A stretch of 64,000 bases of DNA from Bacilli bacterium (GCA_022009835.1 CP091726.1:1302001-1366000), one strand, 5' to 3'; counted from the first letter of the stretch, positions 21,911 to 31,717 are shown. Numbers and translations: made by a program. Notes: generated by a model not told the origin, from the sequence alone.

Positions 21911-22583
21911 TCACCTCTTAACTACAGTTACATTGCTTTTTTTCTTACTTACCTTTTTACCAATATTTTTTACTAATTTAACTATATCATAAGATAATAC
22001 TGCTAAACATGGTATTAATACTATAATGATAAGTCCTCCTTTAGTGGCTAATAGTGCTTGAATATAGCCAAGTTTTGGTATTTTAAATATTACCTCTCCT
22101 ATTATATTGGTATCTTCTGCTAGAGTAAAGTCTGCTGTATTATTGGCATCTCCTTTAGTTTGGAATGTATATTTACCTGTTGTAGAATCAAAGTACTTTG
22201 CTTTTATTCTATGGGTTACGATGATATTAGATAATCTTACATCTGATGATAAGAATGTAATTATATCACCAACCTCTAGGTCTTTGGCTTCTCTTTTTTT
22301 TGTTATAACTACATCTTTAGGCATTATCTCTGGTACCATTGAACCAGTAAGTACAACATAGGCATTATATGCAGGTGGTGAATAATCACCTTTCATTGCT
22401 CTTATTTTTATATCTCCGATATAAAGTAACAAAGTAAGTCCTATTAGTAAAAAGCCATATAAATAAGGCATAAGAAATAACACTTGTTATAAATCTAAGT
22501 GGTTTTATTCTTTCTTTAGTAACATGAACTTTGTAATGTCTTACTCCGAAATAACTATTATATTCATTTAAATCAGTATTCAT
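21911..22583 (-). CDS. sipW: Signal peptidase I, SipW/ER type
   Basis: About 220 residues. N-terminal cytoplasmic stretch and membrane segments, then the catalytic Ser in VVLTGSMVPEIMPKD, the GDIITFL strand, and the catalytic His in VTHRIKAKY. Having His rather than Lys marks the archaeal/ER-like SipW group. Later GDANNTAD and a C-terminal membrane segment complete the fold. SipW processes TasA/camelysin-type matrix proteins, matching the TasA-like protein two genes downstream. Start at 22583 after AGGAGTGAGA; one indel near 22470. Ends in TGA, so TGA is a stop here. Confidence 0.88.
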
Positions 22584-22660
22584 ATTCTCACTCCTATTTT
22601 ACTCTAAAGTAATTATACATTAATTTTATAAATATTACAACAAGTTTTTTTGGAAAAAAA

Positions 22661-22689
22661 TTGACAAAGGAACAAGTGTTTGATATAAT
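22661..22689 (+). promoter_or_regulatory. ssrA promoter
   Basis: Perfect TTGACA, 17 nt, perfect TATAAT, 14 nt before the tmRNA 5' end. Confidence 0.85.
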
Positions 22690-22703
22690 TATTTTTTTGT
22701 AAT

Positions 22704-23060
22704 GGGGCTGCTTTTGGCTTCGACGAAAATATTAGTATTTAATTAGCAAGACGGGTTCTTCCCGTAACAGAAGAAAAATTAAACATAACTGGAAACAGCT
22801 ATAAAAACGCTGTTGCTTATGCCTAACCTATAGGCGCAACAGGTTCTACTAATTCTTTGTCTGTGAGAATTAGATAGAACTTATAAAAGCAGACTATATT
22901 ATGATTTATGTTTAGACTTCATAATGAATATCTTTAAACTAGTAAGTAATTATGATTGTGGATTATCTATTTACTTATGAAAACTAAAAATCCACTAATC
23001 TTGTAGAAGGTTAAATAACTTTGTTTGCGGACAGGGGTTCGAGTCCCCTCAGCTCCACCA
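22704..23060 (+). ncRNA. ssrA: tmRNA
   Basis: Rescues stalled ribosomes by adding a degradation tag. The 5' end GGGGCTGCTTTTGGCTTCGACG and the 3' end with GGTTCGAGTCCCC and AGCTCCACCA form the Ala-tRNA-like domain, one-piece type. The tag reading frame at 22791-22826, aligned with the Bacillus resume position, gives (A)GNSYKNAVAYA and then TAA. The ending AVAYA differs from the common ALAA or LVA. About 357 nt, normal for Firmicutes. Confidence 0.95.
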
Positions 23061-23073
23061 ATATGAAAATAAA

Positions 23074-23097
23074 GCCTTATAAAATAAGGTTTTTTTA
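23074..23097 (+). terminator. ssrA terminator
   Basis: CCTTAT / ATAAGG stem followed by T7, 13 nt after the CCA end. Confidence 0.8.
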
Positions 23098-23203
23098 CTT
23101 TGATTTTTTTCCATTTTTACTCCCATTTTCCACTCATTCCACCTATTTCGGAGTAATTTTGGAGTAATTTTTGTAAAAATAATGAATAAAAATATAATTA
23201 AAA

Positions 23204-23323
23204 AGACAATTAGAATATATTAACTAATCATCTTACTATATATAACTAATTACTTAAACCCTAAAAGGCGGATTTTTAATAAATTTTAAACAAAAATTCT
23301 GCGGGTCAAAAATCTAATTGTCT
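23204..23323. repeat. Nested inverted repeat downstream of ssrA
   Basis: Outer 11-nt arms AGACAATTAGA and TCTAATTGTCT are perfect inverted repeats at the edges. Inside are ACCC/GGGT and GCGGATTTTT paired with AAAAATTCTGC, giving one long imperfect stem. It lies between ssrA and the nucleotidyltransferase stop (23334) with no gene in it. Upstream at 23153-23170 the short direct repeat GGAGTAATTTT occurs twice. Confidence 0.6.
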
Positions 23324-23333
23324 AAATGAATAA

Positions 23334-24049
23334 TTATATAATTCTTTTTATATTATTAAACATCTTTACTTTATCATCGATTTCAATGCATTGCAAATAT
23401 AAATTAATAAACTCTTGATTTGGTAATAAATGTGTTGATGATGCAATATACTTCTTTGCGAAATTAATATCATTATAAATTTTTTTCAATTTTTCATTAT
23501 TGGTAAATCAATTATTCCATTAATTTTTTTGCATATAAAGTTCTAATTTTTTTCTAATGTAATATAATAAACGGCATAAAAAAACTCTCATTATCAATTA
23601 ATGACTCTAAATCCTCCATTCTATTATTAATAGAAAAAAATTGAAAAATCTATCATTATCATCAAATGATGGAACAATTTCAGTATTGTATATAGTTCTA
23701 GTATAATCTACAAACTCTCTAACCTTACCATCAGAATCATATAATATTTCACACGATGCAAATTTGGTCAAATGTGAAGGATCATTATTGATTATTTCAT
23801 TTTTTTACTAATTGATATAATCTTTTTTTAAATCTTGTACAAAAATATTCAACTCTTATACCATCAACTAATAAACTACCGCAATCTTGTGTTTCATAAT
23901 TTTTTTTGATTATCATAACATCTAAATCAGATAAACTATTAGTTCTATTTCCCACATAGCTTCCATACACTAAAAATACCAATATAATCAACTAAATTTA
24001 GTTTACTAACAAATTTATTTACATAGGTGATAATATCATTATTAATCAT
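23334..24049 (-). CDS. Nucleotidyltransferase-fold protein
   Basis: About 235 residues. The N-terminal polymerase-beta-type fold shows VYGSYVGNRTNSLSDLDVMII, where GS and the DLD pair are the metal-binding motif, followed by GIRVEYFC with a possible third acidic residue. The C-terminal part is helical and poorly resolved by indels at 23520-23590, 23640 and 23810. Resembles small-molecule or toxin-antitoxin nucleotidyltransferases; no HEPN partner is visible. Start at 24049 after GGAGGG, somewhat far (10 nt). It stands alone in the accessory stretch next to tmRNA. Confidence 0.65.
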
Positions 24050-24230
24050 AACAAAAAAATCCCTCCAAAGTAACTATTATTATATCATTTTTCTTTATAT
24101 TTGCATAGATAAAAAATATATTTGTTGGAATTAATTATGATTTTAATTAAAAAGTATGAGAATACTATACTTATTCATTTAAGTCCATCCCTTATATGTG
24201 TTATGTATTTTTACATGACATGTGTAGGTA

Positions 24231-24259
24231 TTGAAATATATATTTTGATATGTTAAAAT
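24231..24259 (+). promoter_or_regulatory. Promoter of the cysteine-rich genes
   Basis: TTGAAA, 17 nt, TAAAAT, then GAGAGGAGG before the ATG at 24294. A partial palindrome around TACATGACATGTGTA lies just upstream of the -35 box. Confidence 0.55.
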
Positions 24260-24293
24260 ATAAACAGAAAGAATGAGAGGAGGTATTAATTAA

Positions 24294-25229
24294 ATGAATA
24301 ACGATGAAAATCATAAAAAAAAGAATAATTTATTTCTGTACATATTATTAGTATTAATGTTAATTATCCTAATTAGTTCAAGTATACTCTATATATTAAA
24401 TAATAATGTTAATAGTATAGAAAATAATAATTATTCTTATTTATGCGATGAAGGGTATGAACTTATTAACAATAAATGTTATAAAATAATTGAAACAACA
24501 GATGCCAACATAGAGTACACATGTGATAATGGATATTATTTAAATGGAAATCAGTGTAATAAAATTGAATATAGTAAAAAAACTTTATTACTGAATGGAC
24601 ATGTCCTAATGGCTATGAAATGGAAAAAGGAAGAACTCCAAATATATGTTATAAGACAAATACTGTTGCATCATTAGTTCAACATTATTGTAAAGATGGT
24701 GGATATTTGTCAGGAGAAAAATGTATTAAAACAGAACAGGTACCTGCTAAGGAAATAATAGCTTGTGAAGCTGGGTGGGTTTATGACCCAACAGATGGTC
24801 TATGTCATTCTTCTTTATTTTTATTTAATAGTTGTCCTAGTGGAGCAAAAATAGTTGGTAAGGTGATGCAAAAATATTTATGTGCTATAAAGCCACCCTT
24901 TCTTTATGAATGTCCTGATGGGAAAGTAAAAAGTTATGAAACGACTTGCGATGTAACAGAGGAATATGAAGCACAAGCAATAATTAGATGCCCTGGTGAT
25001 AATTATAAAATGAGTGAGGATAAAACCAAGTGTACCATCACAGAATATGATGTACCATCATATAAAATAAAATGTGGTGAAGATGGCTATGTCTATGAGA
25101 ATAATCATTGTGTCAAAACAATCAGTGTCAATGCAAATATAAAAAGAATATTGTAATAATGAATATGTATTAAAAGATGGTAATTGTATAAAATATGATA
25201 TACAAGAACCACTTATAGATTATAAATAA
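24294..25229 (+). CDS. Membrane-anchored cysteine-rich repeat protein
   Basis: About 310 residues. A Lys/Asn-rich cytoplasmic start, one membrane segment (residues 15-36), then seven or more repeats of the form C-x2-GY-x(7-9)-C-x-K-x, for example CDEGYELINNKCYKI, CDNGYYLNGNQCNKI and CKDGGYLSGEKCIKT. Cysteines come in pairs that suggest disulfides on the outer side. Frames shift at 24585 and 25140. Repeats recall EGF-like or TIL-like modules but I do not assign a family. Plus-strand orientation among minus-strand neighbours marks it as part of an accessory stretch. Confidence 0.6.
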
Positions 25230-25250
25230 TAAGAAAGGAAATAATAGATT

Positions 25251-25643
25251 ATGAAAAAGAATAAACCAATAGTATCTATAGTCATTGTAATAATATGTAT
25301 TATAATTGGTATTGTAATTGCAAAAATAATAATTAATAATAGTAAACCAAAATGTCCTAATGAATACAATTATGATGAAAATAGTAATTTGTGTATAAGA
25401 ATACTTGAGACTGATATGATAACTACAACCGAATACTATTGTATTACTGGAAATCTAATTAATGGTATGTGTCATTGGTCAAATTATTCAATGCCTAGTA
25501 TGCCAACAATGAGAACAATTGAAAGTTGTCCTGATGGCTACACAAAAAATAGAAGTGGTTTACCAGGAATGGATGTACCATATTTAGTGCCACCAGGTGT
25601 TGTTAAAAAATGCTATAGAAGGATTACTACTACACCACAATAA
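25251..25643 (+). CDS. Small membrane-anchored cysteine-rich protein
   Basis: 130 residues, intact. Same plan as the gene before it: short basic start, one membrane segment (IVSIVIVIICIIIGIVIAKII), then CPNEYNYDENSNLCIRI, YYCITGNLINGMCHW and SCPDGYTKNRSG. It is 22 nt downstream of its larger paralog with AAAGGAAATAAT before ATG, so the two are probably co-transcribed. Function unknown. Confidence 0.6.
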   Translation: MKKNKPIVSIVIVIICIIIGIVIAKIIINNSKPKCPNEYNYDENSNLCIRILETDMITTTEYYCITGNLINGMCHWSNYSMPSMPTMRTIESCPDGYTKNRSGLPGMDVPYLVPPGVVKKCYRRITTTPQ

Positions 25644-25672
25644 AATATATAGTGATACTAAAATCAAAAAAA

Positions 25673-25754
25673 TGCACAATGATTGTGCAAAAATAAGGTT
25701 AGAAAAATACAAAAAAATGCACAGTATTTTTTTAAAAATATTGTGCATTTTTTT
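25673..25754. terminator. Two tandem terminators sharing the core TGCACA
   Basis: First stem TGCACAAT/ATTGTGCA at 25673-25689 has its T run on the minus strand. The second, at 25716-25754, has a 16-nt stem AATGCACAGTATTTTT paired to AAAAATATTGTGCATT with T7 on the plus strand. The second ends the cysteine-rich operon. Confidence 0.7.
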
Positions 25755-25817
25755 ATATTAATAAACATAATCTAATAACAATAAAATATATTATGGAAGA
25801 TAGATTAAGGGAAATTG

Positions 25818-26169
25818 ATGAAGAAAAATGTTGTATGGATAATATATCTTGGTATTATTGCTTTAAGTTATTATGCCAATTATAAGGAAGTTAAATATTT
25901 GATGACTAATAATCAAAAAAAGAAAAAGAAAGAATATAGGACTTTGATGATTATTATTTTTTTACTATTTTTGGTAATAGTTTATTTTTCATTTTACCAA
26001 AGGTAGTTATGATAGTATTAATAAACTTGTTGATACTGATACAGAAAAAAAGAAAACACTAACTTATGCTTCTTTTATTGCAAGCTTGCTAGTGTTGATT
26101 AGTGGTATTTTTATTTTTTTAACAATTATTATTTTTAGATGAAGATATTGATGTCGAAATAGCTTTTTA
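25818..26169 (+). CDS. Small polytopic membrane protein
   Basis: About 117 residues with three hydrophobic segments: VVWIIYLGIIALSYYA, TLMIIIFLLFLVIVYF and ASFIASLLVLISGIFIFLTIII. A Lys-rich loop lies after the first. A frame change near 26000 and another at 26118 join the 63-residue ORF to the rest. ATG at 25818 preceded by AAGGGAAATTG. No family recognised. Confidence 0.5.
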
Positions 26170-26180
26170 ATTAGTCTTTA

Positions 26181-27103
26181 TTACAAAATAAATTGTTTAT
26201 ATTTTTTTGATGGCATTAGAACATAAACATCATGATCTATTTTTGATATTATAGTTACCACTCATATCATCAAATGATTCACCATCAATACATAGTGGTT
26301 TTTTTAATGAACTATTAAACCTTATTTTGATATTATCTGCTTTATAGAAGTAGAAGCCTGGTATTTTACTAGCATCATATAATGCAAAAGAAATATAATG
26401 TTTTTTTACTATATCTTTTTAATTTAGTTATATTACATAGTAGGATTTCAAATTTATTGTCATCTAATTTAATATCTTTATAAAAATTATTTATGCCTGC
26501 TACTCTATTAGCATTGGTAATTAGGGCAAATGAGAATAGACCTCGATATTTTTTTCTCCATCTATTTCATAACTAACATCATATAATTTTTACTTTACGA
26601 AGGAAATCTTTTTATTCCTTCTTTGATATAGGCAAGATGTCCTAATCTTTTTTTAATTCTCTAGGAGTTTCATATGGAATATTCATAAACTTACCAAAAC
26701 CTGCTGAATAGACAAATGGCCTATCGTTAATAGTACAGATATCTATTCTTTTTATTTCACCTTCTAAAGCTAATTTTAAGTTGTTTATTATATTTTTTCC
26801 ATATCCCCACATTGCTCCAACATCGTTAGTGGTTCCTGATGGTAAATGACATAAAATTACTCTATCTTTTCTTTTGAAGTTACCAGTCATTACTTCATTA
26901 AAAGTTCCATCTCCTCCTATTGAAACTATTAAATCGCATTTAGGATAATTTGCTACGATAGCGGTAGCATCTCCTTTTGATTTTGTCATTTCTATTGTTA
27001 CTTCATAATTATAACTATTTAATACTTTTTCGATTTTTGGTAAAGTTATTTCTTTATTATATTTACCAGAATTTGGATTATATACTACTAAACATTTTTT
27101 CAT
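26181..27103 (-). CDS. Diacylglycerol kinase family lipid kinase
   Basis: About 305 residues. The DAGK catalytic domain is clear: KKCLVVYNPNSGK, then LIVSIGGDGTFNEVM (the GGDGT nucleotide-binding loop), LPSGTTNDVGAM and SAGFGKFMNIPYETPREL. The C-terminal beta domain is in another frame with LFSFALITNANRVAG and DNKFEILL. Phosphorylates diacylglycerol or a related lipid at the membrane, as DgkB/YegS proteins do. I choose ATG 27103 because GAGGCGA lies 6 nt before it, not the ATG 15 nt upstream. Indels at 26400, 26550 and 26640. Confidence 0.85.
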
Positions 27104-27139
27104 AAAAAATCGCCTCATATATATTCTATCATATTAAAA

Positions 27140-27172
27140 AAAGGAAAAAAGGAATATTTATTCTACTCCTTT
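27140..27172 (-). terminator. Terminator after recA
   Basis: AAGGAG...ATTCCTT imperfect stem with bulge and a T run on the minus strand, overlapping the recA stop. Confidence 0.5.
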
Positions 27173-28207
27173 ACTTCTTTTTGTCTTTTTTTGGATTCTT
27201 TCTTTTTTTAGGGGCAATATCATAATGCTCTCTAACTAAGTTTTCTATTTCATCACAAACGTTTTTGTTTTCCTTTAAATATATTTTGGCATTTTCTTTT
27301 CCTTGACCAATCTTATTACCTTTATAGGCATACCATGCACCACTTTTTTCTACTATTCCTAGTTCAGAAGCTAGATCTAGTAATTCGCCTTCTTTAGATA
27401 TTCCTTCACCATACATGATATCTACTACAGCTGTTTTAAATGGTGGAGCCACTTTGTTTTTTACTACTTTAATAGTGGTTTTATTTCCAATAACATCAGT
27501 TCCTGTTTTTTTAGTTGTTCCCCTCTTCTGATATCTAGTCTAACTGAAGCATAATACTTTAGCGCTTTTCCTCCTGGTGTTGTCTCTGGATTTCCAAACA
27601 TTACACCTACTTTTTCTCTTAACTGATTAATAAAGATAACTATTGTATTGGTTTTATTTATTGATCCTGATAATTTTCTTAAAGCTTGACTCATTAATCT
27701 TGCTTGAAGTCCTACATGTGAATCACCCATTTCACCATCTATTTCAGCTTGTGGTACTAGAGCTGCAACTGAATCTATAACTATTATTGATACAGCTTCA
27801 CTCTTAACTAGTGCATCGCATATTTCTAATGCTTGCTCTCCTGTATCTGGTTGTGATAGTAATAATTCATCAATATTTACTCCTAAATTGTGTGCATAGA
27901 CTGGATCTAAAGAGTGCTCTGCATCAATAAATGCTGCTCTTCCTCCATTCTTTTGTACTTCAGCAATAGCATGAAGTGCAAATGTTGTTTTACCTGATGA
28001 TTCAGGTCCATATATTTCAATTATTCTCCCTTTAGGGTAACCACCTGCTCCTAGAGCAATATCTAAACTAATTGATCCACTAGGAGATACTTCTATTTCT
28101 TTATGTTCTTGCTCTCCTAACTTCATTATTGCTCCTTTTCCAAATTGTTTTTCAATATCAGCTAGTACTTGTTCTAAGGCTGAATCTTTTTCGATATTTT
28201 TTGCCAT
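27171..28207 (-). CDS. recA: Recombinase A
   Basis: About 345 residues, normal length. Walker A GPESSGKTTFALH, Walker B SIIVIDSVAALVP, L1/L2 regions with GDSHVGLQARLMSQALRKL and NQLREKVGVMFGNPETTPGG. C-terminal block 27171-27452 carries FKTAVVDIMYGEGIS and the Lys-rich tail. One frame change near 27500 lies in an A run. Catalyses strand exchange and LexA self-cleavage. Start at 28207 preceded by AGAGAGGAAAT. Confidence 0.96.
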
Positions 28208-28248
28208 AATTTCCTCTCTTTCAATATGCTTTCCTTAATTACATTATA

Positions 28249-28277
28249 ATTGTACAATACTTTTTTTTAGTTGTCAA
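28249..28277 (-). promoter_or_regulatory. recA promoter
   Basis: Minus-strand TTGACA, 17 nt, TACAAT; 42 nt before the recA ATG. Confidence 0.75.
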
Positions 28278-28285
28278 TACTTTTT

Positions 28286-28299
28286 GATACATTTGTTCG
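28286..28299 (-). promoter_or_regulatory. LexA (DinR) operator upstream of recA
   Basis: Minus-strand CGAACAAATGTATC matches 13 of 14 positions of the Gram-positive LexA box CGAAC-RNRY-GTTYC. It lies 8 nt upstream of the -35 box, a usual place for SOS control. LexA itself is not in the window. Confidence 0.65.
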
Positions 28300-28324
28300 T
28301 GTTTTTTGTTAAAAATAAAAGATA

Positions 28325-28919
28325 TTATCTATCTTTTAAATATGGCTTAGCCATTATATAGTATTTTGCTCCTGATATTACTGATAATATTGCTGCTAAT
28401 GCAAGTAGAAAATCAGATATTCGAAGTGATATTAGTTCAAAAGGTAAGTTATAGAATAATGTCAATATTATACCTACCATTAATGTTGCTGTTTTTACTT
28501 TTGCTATTGGTATAGCAGCTACTGCAGTTCCTTTGTTTCCAATAACCATTTTAATTGAATCGACAACAATATCTCTTGCTATGATTATTACTACGATAGC
28601 GGCATTTATTTTACCATTACATCCTAAAATAATTAGTACAGAGTTTGTTAGTAATTTATCGCTTATGGCATCAATCATTTTCCCAAAGTCAGTTACCATA
28701 TTATATTTTCTAGCTACATAACCATCTAGGAAATCAGTAAAAGATGCTATTATAAATAAAACTCCTATAACTAGATATTTTTAAATCAACTAATATTCTT
28801 CCTCCTATTAGGAAGGTTGGAAAATCTATTCCCATTTGATCAAAGGGAAATAACATAAGTATAATTATAATAACAGACATTATTACTCTTATCATTGTAA
28901 TTTTATTTGCTTTATTCAT
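28325..28919 (-). CDS. pgsA: CDP-diacylglycerol-glycerol-3-phosphate 3-phosphatidyltransferase
   Basis: About 197 residues. The CDP-alcohol phosphotransferase signature D-x2-DG-x2-AR-x8-G-x3-D-x3-D is visible as DFLDGYVARKYN then GKMIDAISDK, flanked by hydrophobic helices. NKANKITMIRVIMSVI is the usual N-terminus. Makes phosphatidylglycerophosphate in the membrane. One indel near 28785 splits it. The gene follows rodZ with a 4-nt gap and precedes recA, the same order as in Bacillus (rodZ/ymfM-pgsA-recA). Confidence 0.92.
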
Positions 28920-28923
28920 TACA

Positions 28924-29391
28924 CTATCTCCTTATACTATAAGTAATGTTGCTATCACTAAAATCATTTCCTTTATAATTACTAGCTATAATATAGCCTA
29001 CCACTATTAGGACTATAAGTATAAATAAACCAATAATTAGTTTTGGTACTTTGATTTTTTTTGTTTCCTTAGTATATGGAGAAACAGCCTCATTACTTTC
29101 TTTTTTTTCTTTTTTGGCTTGTTCTATTAAGTCAATAGGAATTTTAGATGTGATATCAAATAAATATTCATTAAATTCATCTAGTAATTTTTCACTATCT
29201 AGTCCTAAATATTTAGCATAGTCTCTAATAAAATATTTTAGATAAAAGACATCTTTAAAGTCTTCTGTCTTTCCTTCTTCTATGCTTGTTATTTGACTAG
29301 GTCTCATCTTTAAATCTTCTGCTACTTCTTCAATAGAAAGACCATTTTTCTTCTCTTTTTGTCTTTTTAATTTCAGACCAATATTTTTCAT
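28924..29391 (-). CDS. rodZ: RodZ-like helix-turn-helix membrane protein
   Basis: 155 residues. N-terminal XRE-type HTH (GLSIEEVAEDLKMRPSQITSIEEG) that in RodZ binds MreB, a Lys/Glu linker, and one membrane segment LIIGLFILIVLIVVGYIIAS. The outer beta domain is very short, just 15 residues. The end may be cut by an indel, but the downstream pgsA start is only 4 nt away, so a short form is real. Works with MreC and MreB in cell elongation. Gene order with pgsA and recA supports the call. Confidence 0.85.
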   Translation of the reverse strand: MKNIGLKLKRQKEKKNGLSIEEVAEDLKMRPSQITSIEEGKTEDFKDVFYLKYFIRDYAKYLGLDSEKLLDEFNEYLFDITSKIPIDLIEQAKKEKKESNEAVSPYTKETKKIKVPKLIIGLFILIVLIVVGYIIASNYKGNDFSDSNITYSIRR

Positions 29392-29410
29392 AATACTCCT
29401 TAATAATAAT

Positions 29411-29757
29411 AAATCTTATAAGCCATGTTCTGTACCTATTTCTAGGCGGTAAATATTTATCTATGACATAAGTCATTCCTTCTAGATTCTGTTTCTCTAG
29501 ATTAGGACTCCCCTACCATAATTTGGGTTTCTCGCTTGCGGGGTTTACCTCGTTTCATTCTACTTATTTCTAAATAGACTCGTCTCTGTGGCACTTTTAC
29601 ACATCTTTTATCATGGTTTCCTTTAGATAAAAGATAAGCCGTCAGTTACCTGCTTTAGGTTATTTTTTCCCTAAACACAAACACTACTATCATCGCAGAT
29701 AGTGCGAGCATGGACTTTCCTCTACATATCAAAGTATGCAGCATTTACCCAGATATA
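29411..29757 (-). ncRNA. rnpB: RNase P RNA (bacterial, type B-like)
   Basis: Conserved regions are all seen on the minus strand: GAGGAAAGTCCATGCTCGC (CR I), GGTAACTGACGGC-type P-loop, AGTGCCACAGAGACGAG, GAAACGAGGTAAACCCC, GGTAGGGGAGTCC and ACAGAACATGGCTTATA (CR V). The 5' stem CTGGGTAAATGCTGC resembles the Bacillus form. It directly follows gpsB, as in Bacillus. Ends are placed within about 10 nt. Confidence 0.93.
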
Positions 29758-30095
29758 TTATTGTTGTTCTTTTCCTAATATAATTTTCTCTAGTTGAGAT
29801 ATTCTTCTTAATAAGTCAACATTTGTAATTTCTTTTTTTCGCCTATTCTAGCAGCTTCAATACTTGATTTTTAAATTTCTTACTTCATTTTTTTAAAAAC
29901 AGTATTTTTCATCTATTAGATTTTTTTCTCTCTTTTTCTAGAGTTTTTTTATAATATTATTATATTCGTTATAATCTTTAATAATGATATCTAAAAAAAC
30001 TTATCTACTTCTTGTAATCTATAGCCTCTAGCATCTATTTTGAACTCTTTTTCTAGAATATCTTGCATTGTTAAAGTAATCCTATCATTGTACAT
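29758..30095 (-). CDS. gpsB: Cell division protein GpsB (DivIVA domain)
   Basis: About 110 residues. The N-terminal DivIVA/GpsB lipid-binding domain reads ITLTMQDILEKEFKIDARGY then EVDKFLDIIIKDY, followed by coiled coil. The C-terminus ITNVDLLRRISQLEKIILG is the short GpsB tail. GpsB coordinates PBP1 and wall enzymes between division and elongation. Start at 30095 after TAGAGGTGATT. Indels at 29885-29955 and 29995. Next to rnpB as in Bacillus, which supports gpsB over divIVA. Confidence 0.85.
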
Positions 30096-30204
30096 TTTAA
30101 ATCACCTCTACAATAAAATTATCTCAAAAATCACTTCATTTGTCAATTAAAAAAAGAAACTTCTTAACTACGAAATATATTTTTATCACAATTTGTTATT
30201 ATTG

Positions 30205-30251
30205 TCAAAAAAAGACTGGTAAATTTTTTTGTTATTTTTATACCAGTATTT
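30205..30251 (-). terminator. Terminator of the unidentified operon
   Basis: ACTGGTA / TTACCAGT stem with T7 on the minus strand, overlapping the end of the 30238 gene. Confidence 0.75.
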
Positions 30252-31717
30252 TTTTATTATTTTTTTCTTCTTCATAAACAAGGCTTTCATAAATATTAGA
30301 AGAAATCATATCTATTAGTTTAATTAATCTTTCTATATCCTCATTTACTGTTTGATTTCCTTTAGCTTTGTTTTCAATATATGCTATTATAGTGTTTTTG
30401 TTTTCTTGAGGTAAATCGATAAACATATCAAATATTTGTTTTTCTTCTTCTTCTAGTTTAGTTCTTAGTATTTCAATTGTCCATGTTTTTTAGGTAATAT
30501 TAAGCCTAATTTATTTCGGGCATCACCGCTTCTAGTAAAGCCTTCTAATTTACTGGTTAGAATAAATTTGGTTATGGCATGCTTTGCTTGAAGTATACCA
30601 TATTTTTCTTCAGTTAGGGATGTTGCTTCTTTTAGGGATGTTTCCCCTAATTTGAAGATTACTTTTTTTATTTCTTCTGGTGATAAATAATCTATAACAA
30701 TATTTCTTATATTATCTTTTCTAGTAAATAAATTAGCATTACCGGTTATACTATACTCTACTAGTACTTTATGAATGTATTTTATATCATAATATGTAGA
30801 CATACGATAAATTATATATAATACTTTATCATTATTGTTATTTAAATCAATGGTACCTTTTTTTCAGTATTTTTTTATTATTTTTGATATTTATATAGTT
30901 GTTCTTCAGTTAGTGTATTATTTAAATTATTTATTAAAATATTAGATATATTTATGAAATCATTATATTTTTGATGCTTCTACTCCATAATTATTATATA
31001 AGTAATAGCTATCTGTATTACACATTAGTACTTCACTTTTTGATATAATTAGTAAAAATCATTTATATTGATAGTATCTAAGGTATTACTATTTCTTTTT
31101 ATTTATTAAGTAATTATTTAAGAAACTAGCTAAAATTGTGTTATAAGATAATTTTTCCATCAAAAAGTTAAACTAACATTGCCTTTTTTTAATATAAATG
31201 GATTAGGAACTATGGTACTTTGATATTTAAGGGAATTAACATAGTTACATACTTTTTCTGCTTCTTCTTTATTACTTACTCTTACTATAAAGCAATCTGT
31301 TCTCATTTCTTTAGATATTTTACTTTGGGTAATTATATGTTCTTTTAACATGAAGTCAAATAAAGAGTCAGCGACTTTATATATATTAGTAGTATCACAT
31401 GCTATGTATATTTTTTTATGCTATTATACATTTTATTATAGAATTCTTCATCTGTAGTTCCTTCTCTATTTTCTATAAAAAAGAAGTAGCCAGAATTGGC
31501 ACTAGAACATAATACTCTATTTTTGTACTTATTATTTAATTGAACTTGAACATTAACTAGATTATTTTTTTCTACTCTTTTTTTAATTTACCGTTTTGGT
31601 AGGAAATAAAATGAGCTAATTCGCTATATATGATGTCGTTATTGATTTCAAGATTAGGGTTTTGTTTATAAAGGTCTTTTAAATATGAGAGAAATTCTTT
31701 TTTTGTTTATTGGGCAT
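30238..31717 (-). CDS. Unidentified protein, ~490 aa
   Basis: I do not recognise the family. Joining frames across A/T runs (30465, 30850-30890, 30970, 31050-31100, 31150, 31415, 31580 and 31700) gives a soluble, mostly helical protein with no membrane segment. Visible stretches are MPNKKEFLSYLKDLY, then CSSANSGYFFFIENREGT, CFIVRVSNKEEAEKVCNYVNSL, STYYDIKYIHKVLVEYSIT and EATSLTEEKYGILQAKHAITKF, then a Glu-rich end. The frame runs in phase through YIIYRMSTYYDIKYIH, so the ORF starting at 30803, which lacks a ribosome site, is the C-terminal part. ATG at 31717 overlaps the upstream stop as TAATG, after GAGGAGA. Confidence 0.5.

Noticed and set aside
21911..22583. TGA read as tryptophan (Mollicutes code)
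   Set aside because: TGA ends sipW at the expected place and TGG is used for Trp in conserved motifs throughout.
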